A stretch of 64,000 nucleotides of DNA from Wuchereria bancrofti (taxonomy: Eukaryota > Nematoda > Chromadorea > Rhabditida > Onchocercidae). The notes beneath the pieces are model-generated. The model was not told where the DNA came from. It did not search any database and saw nothing but the letters and a program-made list of their open reading frames with translations. The stretch spans positions 9,731,334 to 9,795,333 of the forward strand of contig SSBO01000001.1 of assembly GCA_005281725.1 (NCBI GenBank), read 5' to 3'. Below are positions 46,382 through 58,789 of the stretch, one piece after another (the stretch's first letter is position 1; each line of letters opens with the position of its first letter). Position numbers and translations under genes: made by a program.

Positions 46382-48630
46382 CATGGAACTTTGAGGATAA
46401 ACGTCGAATTTTTATAAAATTCTATAATTTTTAAAGATATTATATTCTTAAAAAAAAAGTGTACCCATTGAGTGAATGCAACAATTTATTCAAAATTCGA
46501 TTACCGATTGACAAATAATCAATTGTAAACATTGTGAATGTTTGAAAATTTATCTTAACAAAATTATTCATTCATTATTTTAATAGATATTTTTGAAATT
46601 TATTGAATTCTTCAAGAATAGAATTTCAACGAAGAAAATTTGAATTTTTTAATATTTTAGGTCAAATGCTTCATTGATTAGAAATCTGAAAGTACAATGA
46701 ATAATTTAAAATGAAAACTAAAATTTTTATTGCAATCATGTTTGTAAGAATAATCTCATTCGAATGGTTTTTTTTTTTTTATTTTTTATGAATTCAAAAA
46801 TATAAATTATTCGTTTCCTTTTTCTTTTTGACAATCATCAAGAAAAGGTTTTTCATAATTTTATGACATTAATGAAAGGTAAAGTAATTGCAGGTATTAA
46901 TCGGTGTCATCGTCTGTAAACAGGAATTGAAAACAAATTTCTTCTCATTAGAAATAATCAGAGGAGATGGCTAAGGTTTTTTTTTGATAATTTAAATAAG
47001 CAATGAAATTTGGAGTGAAAAATTAATGCAACAAAGTGATTAGTCATTTGGTTAGATAAAATGTTTTCATTTTGTTAAGTCTAAGAAAAGTTAGAAATAA
47101 CTAAGAAATGAAAAGTTTAGTTCTCGGAAGACATTCGATATTACTAGTTATTATTGAAGTAGAAATTTTTGAAAAGTTAAAAAAAAAACACTACATGAAA
47201 ATGCTTTTCAATTTTTTAATTTATTATCAATGATTAATCATTTTTTAATTACTTAAAGTTAAGCATTTGTTGTTTGTTTTAAAACGATTACTCATGTTTC
47301 GTTTTTATTTTGATTGTTTTGTGAGATATTATTCAAAGGAATAATTCGCAAATTGAAATTCACCTTTTTCGACTGTATAATTAATAATGATGCATTCATT
47401 AGCTTGATTCAAATTTTAAAGAGTAATTTGTTAGAATGAAAAAAAATTTTTTTAAAAGTCAAATTTTTGTAAATTTGCAAAGAAAAAAAATTGATTTTTT
47501 TTTCAAAAAGAAATAATCAAAAATCGATGTCTTTTTTTTCACTTCAATAAAAATAAATTTTTTATTTTTGTAAAATTAAATTTAACTTGTTTAAAAAAAA
47601 AAAAAAGTATGCTAACATGATGTTTGCCCCATGGATCCGTGTAATCACGTGCCATATGATTTTTTGCCGCACCAAAATTACAACGTATGCCAAAAACAAT
47701 TAAAAAACCAAAATTAGCCAAAATTGCAAGTTGCCAACGTTTTGCACAATTACAGCATGAACATTGATCAGTAGCCTAAAAGAATTACTTTTTATATTCT
47801 GGGCAAATTTATTTATATTCTGGGCAAATTTATTTATATTCTGGGCAAATTTATTTATATTCTGGGCAAATTTACTTTTGCAAAGAAAAGTTAATTTTTA
47901 CTTTTTTTTCTTTTACTTAAATGAAATGCAAATAGCATTTAGAAATTTTAAAAAGTATTATGCAATGAGAATTATTTAATCATTTATTAATTTCATCTAC
48001 TTTACAAAAAGTATCATTTTTATTCCATTTTATTTTATTTTATTTTTTTTACCATCATTTTAAATATTATTAATTAAAGTTGATATGCTTTTTTAGCTTA
48101 TTTAATTTTTGATATGCAAGTAGCATTTAGAAAATGATTCATTCCAATATTTCTTTTTTTTTTATTTAATAACTTATTTTCAAAGATTATATCACAAGTT
48201 TTTTTTTTTCTTTCAATTATTTTAATTTTATTACTGTAAAATTACTAGAATTTCTTGTTGTTGTTTTGAATAATTTCAAAACTAACTTATAAAATTTTGT
48301 TGCATTCAAAATGATGAAATATTAACTTTTGTTTATCATTGAAAAAAAATTAGTGATAACTCGGTGTTTTTTTTTTTTTCACTTAAGTATAATAATTTAT
48401 CTAAATGAAAATATTGAAATATATAGAAATGCTAAATATTAATAAAAAAAAAAATTTAAAATTATTTCATTTCAAATCCACAAATCATTCAACATTTACT
48501 TACTTTAGTTACTTACTTTAAGTAATTTGTTGGAAGCAGCAGCCATTGCAATATTAGATTGTTTGTTATTCGATGCTTCGTCTAATTCATATCCCAATCC
48601 ATCAACATTTTGAAATTGTCTTCGATCCAT
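42226..48630 (-). CDS. eat-4: Vesicular glutamate transporter EAT-4/VGLUT (SLC17 family, MFS), 568 aa
   Basis: Twelve exons: 48630-48517, 47775-47617, 45433-45315, 45144-45027, 44768-44594, 44356-44220, 44127-43978, 43724-43592, 43328-43218, 42941-42657, 42549-42445, 42326-42226; all phases close (1707 nt). The protein pumps glutamate into synaptic vesicles, driven by the vesicle proton gradient. Family signatures run end to end: [12 protein letters not shown] (TM1, Arg69), [18 protein letters not shown] (TM2), [96 protein letters not shown] and [16 protein letters not shown]. Length fits VGLUTs. A cysteine cluster CSCCNC (43-48) precedes TM1. The cytosolic C-terminus has eight Gly (505-512) and ends NNYEGW. 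The start at 48630 (MDRRQF) was chosen; the frame stays open upstream. C. elegans also has VGLU-2/3, but the close motif match favours EAT-4. Confidence 0.94.
43548..43569. repeat. (GA)n microsatellite
   Basis: On the - strand this reads (CT)n and lies about 20 bases downstream of a transporter exon's donor (exon 43724-43592). Confidence 0.88.
44344..44421 (-). repeat. About 40-bp tandem duplication covering an eat-4 3' splice site
   Basis: Copy 1 (44344-44381) and copy 2 (44382-44421) share CCAGCAAAA, CCTATTTTAAAAAAATAAAT and AAATT. On the - strand each copy carries TTTTTTAAAATAG followed by the first exon bases. The real exon begins at 44356. The upstream decoy would begin at 44397 and read [13 protein letters not shown] then TAG, so only the proximal copy maintains the protein. 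Confidence 0.92.
45434..47616. other. Intron 2 of eat-4
   Basis: The largest intron of the transporter gene, 2.2 kb, AT-rich, with a GA run (46351-46376) and poly-T runs. No exon, RNA gene or nested gene was recognised. Confidence 0.65.
46351..46376. repeat. (GA)13 microsatellite
   Basis: A pure GA run in intron 2 of eat-4. Confidence 0.9.
47791..47875. repeat. Minisatellite, four copies of a 21-bp unit
   Basis: Four near-perfect head-to-tail copies of a unit containing TATATTCTGGGCAAATTTA. It lies in intron 1 of eat-4 and ends about 15 bases from the acceptor of exon 2 (exon end 47775). Because 21 is a multiple of three, it produces a repeated open frame (FIFWANL) on the + strand, which is an artefact. 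Confidence 0.95.
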
Positions 48631-48883
48631 GAATTTTTTTTTTTTATCGTTCGAAAAACTGAAAAGAATCTTGCATCGATTTCCAGTTGCATTCAGGAAT
48701 TCCGCAATAAATAGTAACACAATTAGCACAAAGCTACAACCTTGAAGACCTTTGACCTTCATGTAATGGTCATCTGGATGTGACAGTTTACAGGAATGTT
48801 TTTTATTTTTAGCAATTAACCTAAATCAGTAGTACTGGCTAAAAAATTAAAAAAAAAAAAGATTCGCTAGAAATATTTTTAGA

Positions 48884-49103
48884 TGATTCATTTGGATATT
48901 TTTTGCTATTTTTAAAGAAAAGAAAGAAAGTAAATTAGCAATTATCAAATTAGCAAATAAATTATCAAATAATCGTTGTTCTTAGAAATAGAAGAAATAA
49001 TAAGGAATTTGAATATTTAAAAAAAAAAATAAGGAATTTGAATGGTTCATTTAGATATTTGTGTTATTTTTAAGGAAAAGAAAGAAAGTAAATCAGCAAT
49101 TAT
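48884..49103. repeat. Pair of 60-bp direct repeats upstream of eat-4
   Basis: Copies at 48884-48946 and 49044-49103 share TTCATTTGGATATTT-type starts and a common AAAAGAAAGAAAGTAAAT then CAGCAATTAT segment, with roughly 85-90% identity by eye. Confidence 0.8.
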
Positions 49104-52100
49104 TAAAAACATTTTTTTTTTTTAAAGAAAACATAGAAATGGTTAACAATTTATAAGAGAAATACTGAATAGTATATGTTGTTAATATTAAAGTTCAATT
49201 TTTAAATTTAAATAATCAAAATAGGATTGCTTATCACTAAACATTGCTTGTTAAGAAGTCCTTTTATTTTGGATAATTTCATTTTTAAACAACCAAAAAT
49301 TGATTAAATTTTTCATCAAAATTCAGTTATTTAAAAATTTCTTAAGTTAATAAATCAGTACGTAAAATAATTGTGCTAAATTTCATAAAATTGAGAAGTA
49401 AAATGTAATAGCGCTAACTATGAAATTTATCTTATCACTGATATCAGTGATCAATTACTCTTTCCTTTCATCTCTTTCATCATAGAGTGATAAACTATTA
49501 TCAGAAGTTTCATACCGGAATTGCTATCCGGCAAGATATAGACAAAAGTAACGAATTTCAAAATGCTAAGCTTTTTTTTTTCAAACAGCAATAAAAATAT
49601 TAAATTTTTTTTTTCCTTTTTTTTGTTTGTTTACCGAAAAGGAAATGAGAGAGAGAAAGAGAGAGGGAGAGAGAGAGATTGGATAAGCTGTAAAATTGTT
49701 GAAATGACAGCTATACTTTGTTACTTTGCCAATAATATTACTATTGCAGAAGAAGAATTTGAATACAAAATATTCCGATAACTTATCACTTCATTTATGA
49801 CTTTTACAAATTTATCACTTCTCAAATTCTTTAGGATTAAAGAAGTAAGTAGAAAAAAAAAATCTTAAAAGAACTTAAACTTTCAAAAATGAAAAAAAAA
49901 AAAAACTTTTATTATTACATAACAGGAATAGCATCATTCTTTTAGTAATACTTACCATTTGAATGTCCTCCTCATATCACATCAAATTTGTTTCCTCTGA
50001 TATGCATCACTGAGCATTTTAATATCGAATAAATTGGCATTAGCATTAACGAGATTTAATCTGAGAGAAAATCTTCTCTTCATTTTTTTTTTTTTTTTTA
50101 ATAAATTGAAAGATTTCTATTCATACTTTCACATATACATCTCTAATTATTCAACTAGTACTAATAAATCTTTTATGATTGATAAAATACAAAAATTAGA
50201 AAGAAAAATTAAGCATTTTGTGAGTGATAAAATGATGAAAAATATTGTATTGGATAGTTTTATTATGTCAATTAAAGTAAAGTAAACAAATTTAGTAATG
50301 AAATATTTAGATTTGTTTGAAAGAACTATCATTAATAATTTGCTCAAGAATGAAATTTCTTGTTTGAGTTTGTCTCATTAATTCTTCTTGATGAAATTAT
50401 TCATTAAACTAAATGATTGAATAAGTTTTTATTTTTCTCTCTCTCTCTCAAGTAATACTTATATTTCATACCATTTGTTTTCGTATCATTTCTATTTTGT
50501 ATTTAAGTATACAAATTCCATTCTAATAAAATTTCACTCGATGAAATTGTCATGGAATTAATTTCAATGATATATTAAATCAAAAAGTTTAGAATTTTTC
50601 TTTTAAAAAGCACCTGTGATGATAAGATAATTAGGTATATTCAATTACAAATATGTTTTCATATTGTTAATTTATTGAAATCAAAAAAAAAAACTTTTTT
50701 TTTGAGGAATTTTAAATTAAAATTTAATTGCTAAAAATAACATTGCTAAATTGATGAGAAATTACCAAAATTTCTGATCATAATTTATTCAATTTTTCAG
50801 AGATGAACAAGAATCGTAGATTTTAAGAGTAGTTTGTTTATTTTTTTTTGAAATCCAGCATTATTAATTTCAATCCATTCCTATATTTTGTTTTTTCATA
50901 TCTACTGAATTATACTTCCTCTATTTCCTGAAATATTTTTAAACATTCCTAAAATCTAATCAATAAACTTTTCTCTTGAGCACTGCATTTTTTTTAAGGT
51001 TTAAAAGAAAAGCTTTTATTATTTATTTTTTCTATTGTCCTAATATACCATTAGATAGATTTAAATAAAAGAAAATTTTCTTAATGAATAGTAATTCTTA
51101 ATTTAATACAATCATTTTTTTTTTTTTTATTATGGATTGATCATTCGTGAAAATTTAACTAATATTGAAGTAAACGATGCGGAAAATGGATAAAGGAAAG
51201 GTAGAACAAACGAAGCTTAGTAAAATTTTGAGTGATTTTCAAAATCATCTGTTCAGTTATGCTCAAATTTTTTTCAAATATTAATATCTCAAAAAAATAA
51301 ATTAATTAATTAATTATTAAAAATCATTAAGTACTTTTCCTTCTGATTCTTTGAGAAAGTTAAAAAAATGTAATCATTAGAATTATAAAAGTGTTTGATT
51401 AATGAAAAGAGAAATTTTAATAACTTTTAATAATTTTTTCATTCTTGCATACATTTATTTTATAACTTTATCAAAATTTTCAATCAAAAAATATAGTTTT
51501 TTTTTTCTTTTGCTCCTCCCAGAAAATTACTGCATTTTTTGAAAATTTTAATTTTTATTATTATTGATGATTGAAGCTGAGATTATCTGAGCTAATTGAT
51601 TAATTATCAGTGATATGAAATATATAATAAAATAATTGATTGTAAATGTGAATAATCCTTGCTTATCAAAATTGTCGTACAATGTTTATCACAGAAAATT
51701 ACTGATTAAAAAGCGACTGTTAGATAAAATAGAATTGTTGTTTTTTTTTTAATTTTTTATTTTTGACACTTTTTATTTGGATCAGAGAGTATTTCAAATT
51801 CAAATAAATAATACATTTAGGTGCACTGTTTTGTTTAGGATTAAAGTAATTTCAGGATATTATAGACATAATTTGATTGGTAAAAATGTGAAAAGTAAGG
51901 TTACTATATAATTTATTGGCAATTGTCACATCTTGTGTCACCTAAGTAATCACTACTAATATCTTTTTCTTAACTAGAATATCAAAATAATCACTGCTAT
52001 TTTGATAATGATTTCAAAGTGATCCTTGTCTGACTCTCTTCGATAATGACGTGATCAATTTAAAACTGGCAGGCTATTTTCACTCGTATATTTCTATTTA

Positions 52101-52504
52101 AGATTTAAATTTTAATTTATTTTTTTACATTTCTATCTAGGATTTAAATTTTAACTTATTTTTATCTTATCAATAAGTTAAAGAAAGCTGATATCATTCA
52201 TTGCCTGTTAATAGCCAAAAAAAAAAGACTGCATAATATGAAGAATGAACATTTAAATTGTAAAAATTAAAAAAAAAAAGCATTTTAAGCTTACTTACGT
52301 AGGAGAAAACTGTTGAGTAATTTCTATGCGAGAAATAAAACTAAGAATTAGTCCTATTTTTAATAACTAAATAAAATCAATTATTGACATAAATAAAGGT
52401 TAACTCATATGACAAAAGTAAGATTTTTTTTTTTTTAATTTTAAAAATAAAAAGAAGACGAAGAGTTAAGAAGAGAAATTGAAATGATGTTATCTTCTTG
52501 AAAA

Positions 52505-52543
52505 AGAGAGAGAGAGAGGGAAAGAGAGAGAGAGAGGGAGAGG
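52505..52543. repeat. (GA)n microsatellite
   Basis: Two GA blocks separated by GGGAAA in the gene-free region upstream of eat-4. Confidence 0.88.
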
Positions 52544-52822
52544 AATAAATTAGAGGATTTTAGGAAGAAGTCATTTACATGGCTAATAACAACTACTTGA
52601 AGTGATGGAAAAGGCGGAATGTCACAAACGATTACGATGAATTATTAAGGGAAAATGCTTTTGCTAATACTGCTTTTATAGAAAACTAAAATATGGTGGA
52701 ACAAAAAAAAAAAAAAAAAAGGAAAGAAAGAAAGGGGGAGAAAAAGGAAAGACGTCAAACGATAATTGTGATTAGCTAAGTTGCTAAGGGCAAAAATCTT
52801 GAAAGGAAGTAATGCTAGTCTA

Positions 52823-52855
52823 TAAGTAAGTAAGTAAATAAATAAGTAAGTAAGT
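52823..52855. repeat. AAGT/AAAT tetranucleotide microsatellite
   Basis: About eight tetranucleotide units, with AAAT variants in the centre, in the gene-free region. Confidence 0.88.
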
Positions 52856-55800
52856 ATAGCATAGCAAAATAACGAAATGAGTGTGCATTAAATATGCAAA
52901 TTAAATGGAATTGGATATTTTAGTACAATTTATGCTAAGGTAAAAACAAATTGAAATGAGAAGGTATTGATGTTAGCAAAAATAAAAATGCTAAAATATA
53001 TGACCTAAAATTTTTGATCGATAATTTTATTTAGAAAGTTTTGTCTATTTTTTCTAGTAATATTTACTAATTTGATTTAGTAATAATTTAAAATTTTATA
53101 ATAGTTTGATAGGTGAGAAAAATGCTACAGGTGGGCGTATGTGTGATGAAAATTTCAAAAAATATTTTAAGGTATAGTTTTTTGCGCAAATAGCATCATT
53201 TAGCTTATAATTTTTAAAATATTCTCTCCCTCTCTCTTTTTCTAGTTTATTTTAATTTTTTTTTTCTTTCTTTTCTTCTTCATTGCATGTAAAAATTTCA
53301 TTCAGATAATTGTTGGTTGCTAAATTGTTGTTCATCTTTATATTTTCATTACAACTTAAAAAATTAGTCATTAGTTAAAAGTTAAAGTCTACTAAGACAT
53401 ATATAGAAATTTATTCAACTTTTTTTTTCTATTCAAAAAATAAAAATTATTATTGAATTTCTATTATGATTGAAAATGAAATTGATGGGATCAATTTTTC
53501 AATATTTAAATTCAACTTTGCGGGAAAAGAATTAAATTTTCTGATAATTTCTCTCACTCTATTCAATTGCATAGTTTGGGAAAAAGCATAGAAATGTTAT
53601 AAATATGACATTTTCAGATGTCACATGTCAAATGAAATGATAAATAAATTAAAATGATTTCATAATTAGATTGTCATCACGGAATCATCACATTATTCAA
53701 CTTTTAAATCAATGAAGCATTAAATCTTACGATCGATTAGTATGAGAGAGGGAAAGAGAAAAAAAAAAATATTTTACCGATTAAATCTTTAGGAAATTTT
53801 TGAAAAAGTTAATTATCTTCTCTTTAAAATATATTTTCCTTCTTCTTTTTTTTTTCTTTTCATTTTTTAAATGAAATACTAATGTCTTATTGCGCATTAA
53901 AGGAAATTAATTATAGCAATATTCATGTCAGTCAAAAAAAAAAAAAAAAAATTACAAATTTATTACCAAAGAAAGGAAATTTATGAGACTTTAATAACAT
54001 TTCATTAAAAGCTTTTTTAGATGAAATTTTTTAATATATGATATCTCTGTCTTTTTCAACACCTAAAATTAAAACTAAAAAGTTTAAACTAGAAAACTTG
54101 TATGAAATTCATTTCTTTTCTTCATTCATAATATCAGTATGATTTAAATTTTTTGTTGAAACATTTTTTCTTTTTGCATCTAATCGTTAGCTTACATTTA
54201 TTGCAATACAAATGCAAACAAAAATATTTTACAATGTAAATCACAAAAATAAGCTATACAATTAATTTTTAAATTACAATTAAGAAAGCGTTAATTATAC
54301 GTTTTATAAAAATGTAAATGAAAAGATAGAAATGAATGAAATTGAATTAAACTTAAAAGTAAAGAAAAAGAAGGGAAAGATATAATTATGCTATAAATTA
54401 GCATCCATGGTGATTTGAACAAAAATTTTCATTTTAATATTTCATTTGATAATTTGTATTCAACCATTAAGTAAAGACAAGGAAAAGAGAAAACAGAAAT
54501 ATAAAATTTTTCTTTTTTTTTTTTTTCATTGCATTTTGAATGAGTGTCACTGTCATATACATGCATTTATGTTAGTTCTATATTTGATTTACCTGCTAAA
54601 ATTATTGTCACATAGACTATATACAATGCAAAAAATTTATTTTCTTATTAATCAATACTTGTTAACATTAAAATTTAGAGTTAAATTAAATTAAATAAAA
54701 TTAGATAAGCAATATTTCGAAGTTATTCATTACTCTTTGTAAAAAGTTATGATTGAAATTAAAAAAAAAAAAGTTTATGTTCTTCGGGCTAAATTTTTAT
54801 AATAAACAAAAAATAGTCAATTATCAATTTAATACTTTTCATAGCAATCTTTTTGATACCTGTCGGTTCATATAAAAAACAACGTCATTTATATTTTTTT
54901 AAAACAAAAAACAGAAAAAAAAAGATAAATAAAAGGAAGGTGAAAAAGACATTATTTATAAGACTAAAAGTTATGGTTCAGTAATTTCAGTTAAGAATCT
55001 GGAATTATAGATTTGTGCTTCCGGTAAGAGACTGGTAGAAGAAGGTAAGTAGAAGTGATGCAATTTGACACAACAGGAGGGACAAGTTAAATAAAGTGCT
55101 TTTTTAAAAGGTGCCATTTAGCTAAGTTAAAATTTATGATTTTTTTTTTTTGCCACCTGTTTATAATCATAAGCTTTTTGATTATTTCCATTTAAAATTT
55201 CAAAAGCTAGCAAATACTTCGTTTTTAAGTATCCTTCTTCTATTACTGCTCTTATAAACTTATCAAAAACAATTTGAGTAGTCAAATTATCTTAGCAATA
55301 CTCTTTAGAGATTTATGAGAAAGACAAATTTAGTTATATACCAATTTCATTTCTCGACTGATATAACTTTCTAATTTGATCTGTTAAACTGTTTATCTAA
55401 AGCGGTTCGCATTTCTTTTTCATATTAAAAAAAAAGAAAGAAAAAAATGATAAATATATTTTCATTGAAATTGTTAAGTAATTTGTTGACATACAATGAT
55501 GAATGAAAGATCGAAATCAAAAGTAATAAAATAAAGTAAGAGGTCAAGAATAATAATCTCTCAACCTGTATTTTAATATTATAGCTTTTTGAAGATATAA
55601 GAAAAATAAATTTAGTTTGACAGTAGTGCTCACATGCAGCAATTTTTTAAGTTTAACAACTTCAACCTAACATTTATTTCACTGCATTTTTTGTTCCCCG
55701 ATGTTTACCTATACAAAAATCAACAATAAATAAAAACCAATATTCAAAAAATAAATATTCTTTGCTAAAATCAACAATAAATATATTCTTGTTCACTCAA

Positions 55801-57523
55801 ATCTTTAATAAAAAAGCGCATTTGGTGTCCTCATTTTTTTTTCTGTTTAGATCATTAGTATAAATTGATAAATTGTTTATTGATAATTTGTTTTTTTTAG
55901 TGATAATTTGCATCTTTTTACTATTACTTTCACTCAAAAATTCAAAGATAAGCAAAAAAGTGACTAATCATAAAGTTTAGGGTGTGTATTTTTTTTTTTT
56001 TTTGCTAATATTTTATGTAAAAATTCATTAGTAATGAAATTTTTTGTTCCTCTCTTCATCTTACACACAAAGGTGTGGATTAAAAATTATTGAAAAAGTA
56101 ATATGTGATAGAATAAATAAAAGTTTGATTAAACAATTCAAGAAATTGCATTATTAATTTATATAAATGTGATTAATACTTAGTTATAAACGAGTTAAAT
56201 TAATTATTGTTAGATATAAATATTTTGCAATAATATGCATATCTAGCAACAACACAAAAAGTCAGAATAACTTAATCTTTCTAAAAAATTAAAAATGAAG
56301 AAGCAATTATATTGAAGACATTATCACGTGTGAGACTATTAGCGTACGTCATTATTGGTGATAAAAAGATTTTAAACGGTAAATGATTATGAAGAAACGT
56401 TTTTTTTTTTTTCATTTAACAATGAGAGTAAATTAATTAAGGATGAGAAATTGATATTTACCTGAATTTACTTAGTGGATAGAAAGAAACAATCATCTGA
56501 AGACATTTCATTTTGTTCTGCAAACAAATTCTTGAATTATAAATCTATCTAGATAAATTGAGAAGGAGCATTGAGAAAATGCTTCTAATTTTCCAAAGAA
56601 AGTAAAGATAATAAAATTTGTTCTGATAATTATAAAGCTGGAAATATTAAAATTTACTGAAATTTCCAGTTGTTGAACAATTTTTTTTTGCTATCTAAAT
56701 TTGATCACAATGTGTCAAAAAAAAAAATTACAAGAATTAGTAATATACACCTAAAGTAAGAGCTAAAGAATTGAAATTATGTTATTAATTTGAAGAACTA
56801 ATAAAGGCAGAATTTCTCGAATCTCAGATGTTCCTCAAACTAATTATGTGTAAAGATTTATTATTATTTTTTTTGTTTTGCAAATATTTGAGATTTTTTG
56901 AAATACGTAGAGTTGAGAATGTTTTCTTTCTATTTGGTTTCTCAATGAGTCATATCTGGAAAGTATTTTTATTAATAAATTGATATTTCTATGATTACAA
57001 TTTTAAAATAGTTTTGTCTATAAGATGCAAAGGAAAAGAATAAGGAAGAAGAAATAATCTTAGTCCTATTTAGGTATGTTTCAAATGTGTTTTGAATTAC
57101 TTTATGAGAGGACATTTATCCAGAAATATAGCCTAAAGCAATATATAGTGTCGTCCTAGCAGGAACAAGGTAATAAATTGAATTTGTGTCATTTCAAATG
57201 TGCTTTAAATTTTCGACAGTTCAATGAAGACACTTTAGATACTTTTCATCATGTTGTAATGAAATTAATATAAAAGGAACTTTTTTTTCAATTTCAAATA
57301 ATTGTTGCTTAAAAGATAGAAGTCAAATTGTTTGCTTTCTATTTCTTACATACTTAAAATTAAACGTAATTAAATGTTAAATTCAAAAATAATATAAATC
57401 GGTGGGGCATAAGAAGGAAGAAAAAAAAAACTTTCTAAAGTTAAAATGATCATACATAAACTAATTCAAACTGGAAATATATTTCTATATGAATTGAAGT
57501 GTAAAAACAATTATGATCATTTC

Positions 57524-57660
57524 AACTACAGCAATCTCTCTGTCTCTTTTTCACCCTTTTGCTAAGTAACAGTAATCCATTTCTCATGCCAAGGAACTAC
57601 AGTAATCCTCGCCTTTCTTTTGCTAACGAACTACAGTAATCCCTCTTTTTTTGCTTAGGA
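57524..57660. repeat. Degenerate tandem array of about 34-bp units with TAATCC cores
   Basis: Four imperfect units with the consensus AACTACAGTAATCC, a pyrimidine tract, then TTTTGCTAAG. TAATCC occurs at 57573-57578, 57603-57608 and 57637-57642; the first unit reads CAATCT instead. TAATCC is the known core site of Otx/Pitx-type (K50) homeodomain proteins; regulatory use is inference. Confidence 0.7.
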
Positions 57661-58789
57661 CAGTATAAAAGAAAAAATAAAATACGATTAATTTACCACC
57701 ATAAAAATTTTGTTTTTCTGCAAAATCATACAACATTTCATTGTTATAAAAGATGAATTAATGATAACTTATCAAGAAAATTTATCAATTATGCAAATCA
57801 AAGTTATTCATAATTTTCCTAAAAATTTCAAAAATTTACTTTTGATTTTTAGAATCTTTATGATGCTTATGAACCTTTAATAAATTTTACTAAGTCAGTT
57901 TATATATTTGAGATTTTTTTTTTAATTTCATAATTGGTTTTCTAAGATTTGTCTAAGTTTTTGTAAAATTTTTCAAAAATTATTGAAATTTACAAAAATC
58001 CAAACTTTTTCTTGAATTTTTTAGAGTGTTCAGTAATTTATTGAAGAGATTGTTGAAATTTTTTGAAATTTTCGAAAGAATGACAAAATGAATTTTATAA
58101 TGCTATGAAAAAGAATTGTCAACGCTTAATGATTTTCTGTCCGTAATCAAAATTCTTTTTTGTGACATTTTTTTTTTTAGAAGTGTAAAAGCGATGTTAA
58201 GCAATTTTATTCCACTTTTACAATCTTTCATTGTAAAATTTGCAGATTAAATTTTATGAAATGAAACAATTTCTGTACACATACAAACAGTATATAAATG
58301 CAAAAAGGGAAGCATTATCACTGATAATGCTTCAAGCATATTCTTCCGTTTATCTTAAATTTTCGCAATCTTTTTATTATTCAAATTTGATTATTGCTAA
58401 CATAAAAAATCTAGTCGAGACAGAATACATTTTTTACAATTTTCATTTCAAAGATTTATTTATTAATACTTAAAAACCCGTCTATTCCATTTCCTATGAT
58501 ATTTTCCCAATGGCAATATGTCGACAGGTGTATCGCTTAAATTGACTCATTGAAAAATTAATATATACAAGCATTTGACAGGTATCTTATCTTCCATATA
58601 CACCGCTTCATTATTTTTTATAATATCTGAGCCAACTTTCGTTCTCATTTTTTCAGTTTCATTCAGTAGTAATTGGGTTAAGTCAAGAAAATTTGCATCA
58701 AAACATAGCGGAAAGTATTTGTCCTGAAAATTTCATCTTGAAATATTGGCTCAGTTATTCAACTATTACTACTATGTAGTAAACTATAG

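Larger units (their letters stand above)
48631..58789. other. 10-kb region without a supported gene; eat-4 upstream region and LRR gene 3' flank
   Basis: Both flanking genes lie on the - strand, so this block holds the eat-4 promoter and enhancers on its left and the LRR gene's 3' UTR on its right. Contents seen: a dispersed 60-bp duplication (48884-49103), GA runs (49646-49678, 52505-52543), an AAGT/AAAT repeat (52823-52855), a degenerate array with TAATCC cores (57524-57660) and poly-A/T tracts. The frames in it are short and compositionally like AT-rich noise. A - strand AATAAA at 58460-58455 may end the LRR transcript. C. elegans eat-4 is controlled by many neuron-specific enhancers, so regulatory sequence is expected here. 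Confidence 0.55.

Noticed and set aside
47764..47979. + strand repeat protein FIFWANL x4
   Set aside because: Translation of the 21-bp minisatellite in an eat-4 intron; only open because the unit length is divisible by three.
50034..50347. Opposed open frames upstream of eat-4
   Set aside because: Lys/Ile/Phe-rich translations on both strands, the expected look of non-coding AT-rich DNA.
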